Shown here in pieces: positions 10,655 to 21,104 of a stretch of 64,000 bases of DNA; position 1 is the first letter of the stretch; each line of letters starts with the position of its first letter. The stretch comes from Streblospio benedicti (Eukaryota > Annelida > Polychaeta > Spionida > Spionidae). The notes under the pieces were generated by a model that had not been told where the DNA came from, did no database searches, and saw nothing but the letters and a program-made list of their open reading frames with translations. A program made the position numbers and the translations under genes. Where the stretch lies: NCBI GenBank assembly GCA_019095985.1, contig CM032662.1:22638058-22702057 (forward strand), read 5' to 3'.

Positions 10655-13600
10655 ATGATGGCTACGAAAAACTTAAGCCTGGATGAGATTGATGCCCTCA
10701 GTGATGATGTAATCGAAGCAATTATGCTTCTGGAGGAGTAAGAGTTCTTATTTTCTATAAGTGGAACTGTGATTATTACCTGGCTTTACAGATGTTTCAC
10801 CTTCCCTATCAGTGTTGGCAGTTCTCCTGGCAGCTCATCCTCAGTTGGCTAACATTGTAGACTTGTATTATGTAACCTATTATATGGTGGCACCAACTGC
10901 AGTTGATGCTGATGAGACATCTGCAAAATCACCCAGTTAAAGCCATGACACTCAGTACTGGTAACCCCTACTTACTTGGGAGTTAACCCAACAAAACTGA
11001 GGCACAATCTGTCAATTCAAATGTTTTGCTTTGAACTAATTGAAGAGTTTCACATGTGCTCCAGGGCATGTGCTCAATATAAACAATCGCACTGTCCATG
11101 CATAGTGTTGAAACATACCTTTTAAACCATGAATTTTAGTACCAGAAGTTTAAATGATCTAGAGAAAAACAATTTGTATTAACACATAACACAAATATTC
11201 AGTCTTTGTCAAGGTAACTCTCGGGGTATTAGGAGTTACACCAGTGAAAATGTCTGAAAAGCCCAGTAAAAATCATGGTTCCAAAAAATAACTAATTCAG
11301 AATGGTAAACTAGTAACCTACAAATGACCTCCAATTCTAGAACTGTATTATAGTAATGATATTTCAATTTTGTATTATTAATTTTGGGGGATTTTATCAA
11401 TGAAAAGTCACAAATTGAGCTTTTTGTATCACGAGTACAATGCAATGTATATGACAAACACATATTGCAGTTATGGTATTGACTCAGAAGGTGTTAATGA
11501 TGTGGAGGAAGCTCAGAAAAGACTTCGAGCACTCTATGTGAAACAAAATGGAAACAGAAATTCTACATCAAATGATATAACTAAAGAAGTAAGTGATTTA
11601 TTATGTATTGACATCATATATTATGATCAAACATAATTTATTTTCTAAAGTGTCATTTTATTGCTTTATCGTAATTGCTTGATGATATTCATTGAAATTT
11701 GCAGATTCTAAATCTCCCTGAAATTATTGAAACTAATGAAGAATCTAGGCAGATGATATCAGAAGCTATCCAGTATGTTAAAAAGTTTTTGGACAAAATT
11801 CCCACCAAAAGGTGTAAAGGTGTAGAAAAAATATGGCCTAATGCTGCAGAGAAATTTGAATCTCACTTGGAAGAGCTTGAAAATGTAAACCCTGTGATAC
11901 TGATAGCTGGTGTGTTTTCAATTTTATTTTAGACTACTAATATTTGGACCCACTTTGGTCAAATACTGATATAAGAATGATTTGTGCTATGAAAGAGTTA
12001 ATATTTATTACGTTCACTAAAAACTTACTGCTAAATATTTTCCAACCTGTATGTCAGACATACATGAATGTCAAGTGCAAGAGATCCTCCATTTATAGGT
12101 CAAATAACAGCTATACAAGCCTGGGAATTGGAAGAGCTGCAAAGCTAAGGGTATAGACACTCCATACATTAGGGGACTCTAGAAAAATAGTCAGAACACT
12201 GAAGAATTAAAACACAGCACTGCATTCAATGGTTTTCAATGAATTTACTGTTAGCAACCAGCTAGAGTAGGCCAACCGGGTGGCAGAGGATCAGCCTCTC
12301 TCAGCTTAATTAGGCAATTAGTGAATACTGATTGCCCGGGTGTAGGTACGAGGTTACGCCCCTCGCTCACACTCCCCACGTCTTATGTTCTTCTTACACC
12401 CGTACGTCCCCAGGGTTGGCCATGATGGGATCATTGCGGTAAACAAGTACTTCTTTTTGGCGGCTTAAGCTAAGATAATCTGAGGTGGATGTGACCACAT
12501 AGTAGGGACCGACACCCTCCAATCTAGCTAGATTGGGGGCCTCATAAACTTAGCTCATTGTCGTATTAAAGGGAGGACACCTCCGAGCACACGCCCGTAG
12601 GTGTTTTACCATTGATTCGACTTTTATTGCCTGTTCTCGGCCCGTTAAGTCCGTGTTGCCACCAGCACTGGTGCGATCGAAGTCTTTGTGGAGAGCCGTT
12701 GACCAGCCTGGTGGAGGGCTTGGCAGACTTGCCAGACCTCTAAGTGAGTTTAAACCAGATCAACACAACAAGGAGTATTCTTATCAATTGAATTAGGTAT
12801 ACTTTCAGGTGGTGAACAGCAGAAAAAGCTTACATTAACAAATAAAAAAGTCATAATAAAGATCATATAAATACAAGTATTTTTTTTCCCAATATATATC
12901 TTGATTTTTGTTTTAGTGGCAAACATATATTTTTTTTTGTACCTGTTTAAGGTGAAACCAGTGCTGGTAAAAGTAGTTTGCTAAATCTTCTTCTTGGTGA
13001 TTTGGCCAACAACATTCTACCTGTATCTCACTTGAGTTCTACATCAGTTATCTCTGAGCTCAAATATGGAGAAAAAAGAAGAATGATTGCCCATCCAAGA
13101 CGTGGAACTATAAGTACAAAAACACTTGAATTAACTGAGGAAGATGCTTCTAAAATATTATCTGAATTCATACATCAAACAGGCGACCGTAATAGAGTCT
13201 TTCCCTACAAAAAAGTAGAGATTTTTTGGCCATGTGAATGGCTCAAAGGAGGTGTGACAATTGTAGATTCTCCTGGTGTTGGGGAGGATGATGAATTAAC
13301 AGAAATGGTGAAAGAGTACATTCCTCGTGCTTCTGGATTTGTTTATGTTATCAATACTCCCAATGCTGGTGGAATAGATCCAGATAGGGTAATTTCTTCC
13401 AATAGAATAATCATAAAGGCATAACACATTTTGTATGATGTTGACATCTAGACTTTCGGAAATATGGCCACACTCTCATATTAAGGAATAACTACGGGTT
13501 GCCCAAACAAATTTACGAGTTGATTGATTTGATTAGAATCGTATTCTAAATTTGTTTATTATTAATTATTTTCTAACTTTTCAGTTACGAGATCTAATGT

Positions 13601-16600
13601 TAAGCCATCTTACAAAAGACAATCTAAGTGAAGACAAAAGTGATTTCATGCCCTCAACAGCCATGTTTGTGTGTAATAAGTGGGACCAGGTAAGATCTTT
13701 ATGACTAAAAAATCTGGTAATTGCTCATCAATCTCAAGTATGCATAGTAATATATATGTTATCTTTGAACTTGACGATAACATGATCAAGCACATATGCT
13801 ATTCATTATTTTCATCCTAGACAAGTTGCACAAGTTGGTAAAGCACATATAACCATAATTTATATTTTTTCTAGTGCCAGAAGGCAAGTTGGTAAAAACA
13901 TCTTGACTACTAGTGAACTATATTTTTTCAATCGTAGATTCCAAGTGACCAAAGAGAAGCTATTAAAGATTCCGTATTTGTAAAACTTCGAGATATATGG
14001 CCACAATTTAGTGAACAGCAAGTATATTTTATTTCACTGAAGCAGGTATGATAACCTTTTTAATGTCATGTAATCTAATATATGTATAAAGATTGAAGCG
14101 AATTCAATGAGTTAAATAATAACAAAGTTGACATTGATCTTTTTTAGACTGTGGAGGAATTACAACAAAATCTGATATCAGATAATTATCGAAGATTGTT
14201 AAAAGGCTTTGAAACGCTCATTCCTGTCAGCTTCAACGCACGTTTATCTTCCTATTATAGGTAAAATTTTGGCTTTTAACAAATGGCTAAAACCACATAA
14301 TTGTTTCATTTTTACTATAAAAAAAAATTTATAACCCTAGTGTGGCTTTTATGGTACCTGTTTGCTTTTACGTTAGTCATCCAGTCTACCTATTTAGGCC
14401 CCTGTGTAATAAACTACATCTACAATTCAAAACAAATACTAAACCCATTATATTATCATTTTTGTTGCATTGCAAAACAATGTAATGTATAACTAATAAA
14501 ATCATAAAGTAACTGTAATGTCACTTTGATAAGGATCGTGCAGCATATTACATAAAGCACATTGCATAAACTCCAATAGATATTTTATATTTTCCATGAC
14601 ATTTAGACCTTATTGTGTTGTAGATTTTCAAAGAAAGTTATGGAAAGGCTTCTTTTAGATGTTAGAAGCTTTGTAAAGAATGAAAATGATGATGTAGACA
14701 AACGAACCCGGTTAGATGAAGTTAAAGAACGACTCATAACTCTTAAGACCAGAACAGATGAAGTTGAAAACACTTTAGAACTTGCTTTAAAACTTGAAAT
14801 GTCTACAATCACAGATGGTAAATTACATATACAATATCAATATGAATAATTGCCCATTTATAACTTTTCCGCTTAATTTGCAACCTACAACCTACAGATA
14901 TGTATGAACTATTCATTTAATAAAACTTGTGAGTAGGATTGTGAGGAGTATTTGAACACTCGGCCATTAATCAGGTTGGCATTTATTTGAGTTTAGATGC
15001 ACATAACTTATTCCAATTAAATACTGAAACCATCGCTGCAATCAGGTACATACGCTGCTGCTGCTAAATTTTACACCCATCTCAACCCTGCGAGATTAAT
15101 ACATTGACATTTTCAAGTAATATTACATTGCATGACTTTTTCAGACCTGACAATATTCCTCAAATCTGCAGAAGCACAAGCAAATATTTCACTCTGGGAT
15201 GAAAAGTCATGTCCAAAATGGGTTGATGATGAAGTACGATTACAACAATTGCAACAAGCATATGCATATAAAAGGATAAAGAAACATATTAGTCAATGGG
15301 ATGATCAAAATAAAAAATATCAACAAGTTTATCAACGGCTGCTACAATCTGCAAAATGTTACTCGGCAAACATTGAAGCCCATATAAGGGATATCGAAGA
15401 TCAAGTGACCAATGAAAAGGCATACACGTACATGAAGGATTTTGAAATAGTTGATACTCTCTTGGAAACTCCAGTTGACCTATCAACCAATAGTTCATTT
15501 ACAGGTAGTGAATACTCTGCTGTATGGGTGCCATTAGTAATGGCTTTTGATACGATAATGAGTCCTTTTAATAGAATGAGAAATAAAAGCCAAATGAAAA
15601 AGGGGAGATTGGAATATGAACAGACATGTTGTGACCTAATGAAGACGAAAACAATTGAATTGATTCAGTACATATTGAAAGAAAATAGGTTGGCAAACGT
15701 CATTGAAGACAAATACAGTCGAATGAAGATAGTTTTTCAAAGACTTTTTAGTGAAATCCCCAAAATAATTGAAGCAGATGAAATGCTATTGTCTCAGTTG
15801 GCTAAAACACTTGAGCTTGCTGATAAAAATAGAAAAGAATGTTCTGATCTTCTGGAGTCAGGTGAAGAGATTCTTGGCAATTTAGATTTCATTTACCTAA
15901 CAAGAATTGCAGATAGAACATCATCTGTCGATGAATATAGTGATTGGGTCTATATTAATGAAGGTGTGTATGCTCGAGTGTATAAGGCTACAACGAAAAA
16001 GGATAAAGAAACAAAATATGTTGCTCTCAAAGTTAACAAGAAACCAATCACTTTAGATAATGCCACAGAACTTCTGGCTGAAGAATTCAATCTTTTGTAA
16101 GTAAACGGATCGTGTATTTAACTGTATTAGGCTGATTTTTCTACATTTTCCAACTACCTAAGCACATCTTCTTCAGGAACACACCTTTACATGTTCTTTA
16201 TATGTATTTCAATATATTATAGACGGCTAAATAAATATGTTCTTATCATTTCATTCTTTGATTATTTAGTTAAGTTTCAAATATTTTGATTGCTGTACAT
16301 GTATGTGGTCAATTGTTACAGAACTCTTCAAGGCACCAATGTGATAGGATTTTTTGGAACAGTACTTAATAAAATTGGGGAATCCATCTTCCCTGTCTTT
16401 GTGATGGAATTTTGTAGTGGTACCCTTGACAAGGTAGGTTATGGAGAAATCTGTTCATCTCATAAAACTATTGTTGTAATATAAATGACGTTTTATGTAA
16501 TACTAATACTCTTTAAAATATATTGCAGATAATATATTCTGAAAGCTACAAAGCGCCAGGATTTTGTGACCATGTAGATAACGAAGAAGCTATTAAGATT

Positions 16601-18301
16601 GCAACAAGTTATGCAATTGGTCTGGCCTCAGGATTAGCGCACATTCACAGAAAAGGCTTTCTTCATAGAGATTTAAAGCCTGAAAATATTCTGGTAAGTG
16701 TACATGTACATATAACATTATCACACAAGTTTCAGAAGGAATAATTAATTTCTGATATATAAGAAAGGACAGCACATTTTAGAATGTTTGCTGTTACAGA
16801 GCTGTCATTATTTATGAGGGGGAGGGGGGCGGTACAACACTCGTGTTATTAGTTTACACCAAAATTTTACCCCCCCCCCCTCTATCTGGAAGTTCTGCAC
16901 TCGAAAGTGCCCGCCCCCCTCACATTTTGTGCATTGAAATCACACGCGCGCGCGCACATGCACACATTTCAAAGTGAATGCAGTATAGCACTTAATATTG
17001 AATTTGATTAAAGACTACATGAAAAATATAAACTGTATCACAACTTTAATGTTCACATACAAATGCCTCATTACTACCAGTACAACCATTTGAATTTCAC
17101 CAGTTGTATATCATGTCAGCATTTTGTTTTTTAAGTAATACATGTCCAGATCTGGATGTTAATATACGGGTAGATTGAACACTGATAGGGTCATTATCAC
17201 TATCAACATTATCAGTTTCATCTGAACTGTTATCTGATTCTTCACTGACATCACTTGTTTCACTATCTTCATCAATGTCATCATCATTGGGAACAACGTG
17301 AACAACAATTTCTTCAGCACTTAATTCATCATTTGCATTTTGCAAGTACATGTAATGTTAAAATCATACATGAAAGTCTGAGATCTAATAACTGTGATGC
17401 ATGCGCGAATTTTTTGCGTGAAACGTAATGCATTGAAATTTGACCTCCCCCTCCCCCTCACATCCATTCCCTTGCATTCAAATGTGCCCCCCCCCCCTCC
17501 CATAAATTCCTTGCATTCAAATGTGACCCTCCCTCAAGGGGGGTTCCTTCTTGCACTAAAATTGTTCAACCCCCCCCCCCCCAATAATAACAGCTCATAA
17601 ATAATGACAGCTCCTTTAGGACCAAAGTCAACTGCATCGGTGGACTTTGTGTTTATCACTCTTAATTATAATTCTATCATATCAAAGCCAATGATACAGT
17701 TACCTTTGGTTAGGATCAATAAACTGCAAGAAAATACACAAAATTATAGCATTTAAAAATTCCAATAAATTACACACATTTAATTTCATTTCTCACTACC
17801 CACATACTATGATCATGGTTATCTACATATGAGAAAAAAGACAGAACCTTTTGGAAAATGGATGAACAAATAAATTTCAAAATCTTAACTGCAAACATAT
17901 ACCAATATTTGCATATGTTACAGGTTACTAATGGAGAAGTGAAAATTGGTGACTTGGGACTGGCTAAAGAAATTGATAACGTTTCAGGAACTTTACTTGG
18001 AACCCCTCTTTACATGGCACCAGAAGTATGGGAAGGAAATGTCTATTCAGAAAAGGCAGATATGTTCAGTTATGGAATGGTTATATGGGAAATTTGGTAT
18101 GGATGTGATGTTAATGTAAAGTTGCAGTGCAAAAACATTGCTAAACTTGTGGAGGCCATTTCAACTTTTGCCACAGATCCTTTCTTGAATACAGGAAGAA
18201 AGCCCCACCCAAAATGGCAAGATATTATGATTCCTTGCTGGAGCAGTGTACCAATGGAAAGACCGTCAGCATATCATTGCTGGCAACACTTGAAAGACTG
18301 A
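10655..18301 (+). CDS. Dynamin-like GTPase fused to a protein kinase (DSTYK-like)
   Basis: Twelve coding exons: 10655-10737, 11471-11588, 11705-11909, 12952-13388, 13585-13689, 13938-14045, 14148-14260, 14624-14817, 15145-16096, 16322-16433, 16529-16693, 17924-18301. The sum is 2970 nt, or 989 residues. The first ATG (10655) is followed at once by a second. The N-terminus is short and SAP-like (YGIDSEG... AQKRL). A dynamin-type GTPase domain follows, with P-loop GETSAGKSS (about 136-144), G3 DSPG (241-244) and G4 NKWD (312-315). A long helical middle comes next. The C-terminal kinase has ALK lysine about 750, HRDLKPEN about 855, DLG (not DFG) at 874-876, and GTPLYMAPE to 898. GTPase-like N-terminus, helical middle and DLG kinase match vertebrate DSTYK (about 929 aa), whose P-loop, from memory, is degenerate. 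The glycine loop (EGVYARV) is not canonical. Substrate and location are unknown; the first exon may be preceded by a non-coding one. Confidence 0.82.
12270..12740. repeat. Unclassified GC-rich insertion in intron 3 of the GTPase-kinase gene
   Basis: This block is clearly richer in G and C than the surrounding intron and has sharp edges. It contains words such as CCCGGGTGTAGGTACGAGG and GAGGACACCTCCGAGC. It has no reading frame and I found no terminal inverted repeats. It is most likely a decayed SINE-like or non-autonomous element. A full tRNA or 5S promoter was not visible on either strand. Confidence 0.4.
16799..17613. mobile_element. DNA transposon remnant with perfect 20-bp TIRs, in an intron
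   Basis: GAGCTGTCATTATTTATGAG at 16799-16818 returns as an exact inverted copy at 17594-17613. The 815-bp element lies in the intron before the last kinase exon. Next to both TIRs are long C or G runs (about 16818-16832, 16870-16880, 17488-17498, 17571-17582). Inside, on the minus strand at 17351-17097, is an open stretch with an acidic region (DDDIDEDSETSD) and a TSRSG word, which may be a leftover of a transposase N-terminus. No clear target duplication was found. Confidence 0.75.
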
Positions 18302-18586
18302 TGATCATTGATCAATTAAAGCAATATATTACGACAATGCTTAAATTTAACATATTTTGAAGGAAAATACACTGCAAAATGCTGGCTTTCTCTGCTACCA
18401 TTTATAAATCAAATGAAATTTCCTTAATCTTTGAACAACATAATAGCAGGAAAAGATATGTGCTGAGGTTGTATACAATTCTAGAATAAGCAAGTCAATT
18501 TGAATGACAATGTTTTCCCCTTAATTTTTCTTCTGAGATATATTTATGATTTTCAAACTGTTGATAAGTATGGGTTATTTTTTCAC

Positions 18587-18592
18587 AATAAA
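18587..18592 (+). terminator. Candidate poly(A) signal of the GTPase-kinase gene
   Basis: AATAAA lies about 290 bases after the stop at 18299-18301. It is the first canonical hexamer seen after the stop, so it is a reasonable 3' end, but this is inference from the hexamer alone. Confidence 0.5.
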
Positions 18593-18770
18593 CTCTAAAA
18601 CCTCCACGGAAGGGTCTAAAGATATTCATTTAATATCTCATCATGAAAAATAGATCACATCAAATGTGTCACATATGGAGATGTTAATGTAAATATCGGT
18701 TCACATAAATGCCCACCCCTAAATTGATAAATGTCCAACATTAAAAGCCCATTGTTTTCAATGTTTAAGG

Positions 18771-18990
18771 CAGCGTAAATATGCAATTATGTCTGTCAAT
18801 ATCTAGAATTATTTGTTGATAAATAATGTAGATATTATATAGAAGTCATTATTTGTTGTATAATTGTATTGGCTTTTCCACGAATATTTAGAGCAATGTA
18901 AATATGCAGATATGTTTGTCAATATTCACAATTACTTTTTGATAAATAATGCAGATATGATATACAATTCATTACTTTTTGTAAAAGTAA
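18771..18990. repeat. Degenerate tandem pair, about 118-bp unit
   Basis: Two blocks share the order GTAAATATGCA, TCTGTCAATAT or TTTGTCAATAT, TTGATAAATAATG, AGATAT, then TCATTA. One starts near 18771 and the other near 18890. Divergence is clear, so the duplication is old. Confidence 0.65.
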
Positions 18991-20531
18991 CTTTATAATT
19001 TTGATTGCGGGAATATGCATTTACTATACTATATGTATATTGCTGTGAAGAAATCCAAAAAGAAAAAAATGCTGTAATATTGTCATTTTTCAACTTTCAT
19101 ATGCAAGATATTTTCTGGTATTTACAATTATATTTCATAGTGTTGATGGCAATCACTTAGACAAGAATGATAACTCGTAATTTCCATATAGTTACAATAT
19201 ATGAAACATTTGATTATTCTTAGATGCTAATGATGAAGTTTTATATTTTATTTATCATGGATATTGCAATGTAATGAATGAAGATGCTATTAATTGGTAA
19301 TTATTTCTGGCATTCATTTGCAAGATTTGTTTTAGCTACTGATTGGAGTTATTCAAAATGTAAGAACTGATTTATTAGGCAATCAGATATTTACATAGTT
19401 ATACATGATATGCTACCTTCAAATAAACACAAATATGATATATTTAATTGCATTTTGGGTAGGTAACTTTGAAAAATTCGTATCTATCTTGAATTTTACA
19501 ATTATATATTTGGTGTCAATTTAACCCTCAACGGCACGGAAAGGTGTTTTTTTGACCTACACATGCCACAAGCATGTACAAACCATTGTGTGATTAAGAC
19601 TTAGAACTATAGACACATCGCTCTGTTTTATCCTTTGCCTTTTCTGTGGATAATTGTCTGATAAAATATTGAGTTGATTGAACAAATATCTATTAAGATA
19701 TGCATCAAAATCCATACTGGGTCATAAAAGGCTCAGGGCCTGTCAAAAATGACCCAAGATCTAGTTTTATTTCGATTGTTTCACCTATGGATTGTATGTA
19801 TTTTTTACATGTTAATATCTGAACTGAAATGAATAAATAAAGAATAAAAAAAATAAAATCAATTATCAAAATAAGGGTCTTACATGCGGTCACAAAATAG
19901 GTGCCGTTTACGTGGGCCTCCTATACATTATTAATTAAAAAATTCCTGTGTCATTTTTTATTATGATGTCCATATAAAAGAAATATACATGTGTCACTGT
20001 ATCTTTTTCAATCCATATAGAGGGCTATATTTGTGCAAAAACATACTAGTATTAGGCAGAAATGTATGATGACGAGGATACTTAATTGATACACATAAAA
20101 CATAATCATGATAGTATTTTTATAAATAATTGAAAAATTGATTGAAAAAAAACCTATTGCTGTTTACTTTGTCTTGTCCTCTAGTGATATGTAAGTATTT
20201 CTATCCATGCCGTTAGGAGGTACGAATATCACATATTGTATAATTATGTATCTGGAGTGTTACGTTGTATATATAAATAGCAAAACCACATACTCATATA
20301 TTTTTACCTGATATAGATCAAAGTCAAAATTGGGTTTGGGCTATTTTATGGTATAATCATCGCAGACAATATAATATTGCAGACAAATAACTATAGCTAG
20401 GTGAGTTGCAGCTTTATATGTACATGTACCATATCTACTCCACGGAAAAAAGTGTAGACTCTAGCTAAATATATTCTTGTTGTTTATTAAGTTAACAGAA
20501 ATTGAAATAAGATTTGAAATGAACTGGACCT

Positions 20532-20608
20532 ATAGGCTAAGAATAATAACAACAGAAAATAAAAAGCCCATAGTCTAAGAATAATAACAACAGAAAATAA
20601 AAAGTCCT
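20532..20608. repeat. Two tandem copies of a 39-bp unit
   Basis: The unit contains CTAAGAATAATAACAACAG followed by AAAATAAAAAG and occurs twice in a row, with only a few differences. It abuts the long hairpin that starts at 20621. Confidence 0.8.
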
Positions 20609-20620
20609 CTTATGCTGCCT

Positions 20621-20780
20621 CACTGGTACTAGTCACGAACAAGGACTGATGATTAGTTTTAAATAATATGTTTCTGGCCCTCACAGTAAATATATACTGA
20701 GTTATATTTACTGAGCCTGAGGGCCAGAAACATATTATTTAAAACTAATTATCAGTCCTTGTTCATGACTAGTACCAGTG
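20621..20780. repeat. Long near-perfect hairpin (foldback element)
   Basis: The left arm (20621 to about 20693) starts CACTGGTACTAGTCACGAAC and contains GTTTCTGGCCCTC. The right arm (about 20703-20780) is its inverted copy, ending GACTAGTACCAGTG, with a few mismatches and one small insertion. The loop is only about 10 bases. It lies in a spacer and has no reading frame. It may be a foldback MITE. Confidence 0.88.
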
Positions 20781-21104
20781 TGCTGCCTTAAAAATAGCAC
20801 ACACAGACACAGCAGCAATTTTGTAATTAGATCTACTAGTGTAGTAATCAGCTAGATACAGATATGATTACATATCCATATTCATGCATTCTCCTGCAAC
20901 CAATGTTATTTACATTCGATGTTTAATATTTACATTCTTTTCTTCTTAAAATTAATAGATAGACCCCCCTCACCCCACCTGTTTTGCTCTGCGTTTTCCG
21001 CGTTAGACTATAATTCCACCGTGACAACATATGGCTAATTATTTTGCAAGTCGAAGCAACCAATCAAAAATTGCCTTTCCACTCATTCCGGGGTATTTAC
21101 CATC

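Larger units (their letters stand above)
18302..21104. other. Spacer between the GTPase-kinase gene and TMX1
   Basis: It holds the 3' UTR of the upstream gene and then AT-rich sequence with no coding exon that I can support. Separate entries cover a degenerate tandem pair (18771-18990), a short tandem duplication (about 20532-20608) and a long hairpin (20621-20780). The TMX1 promoter should lie in the last few hundred bases; no core element is distinct. Confidence 0.6.

Noticed and set aside
17394-17600. Proline-rich plus-strand frame
   Set aside because: It translates the poly-C margin of the TIR element at 16799-17613.
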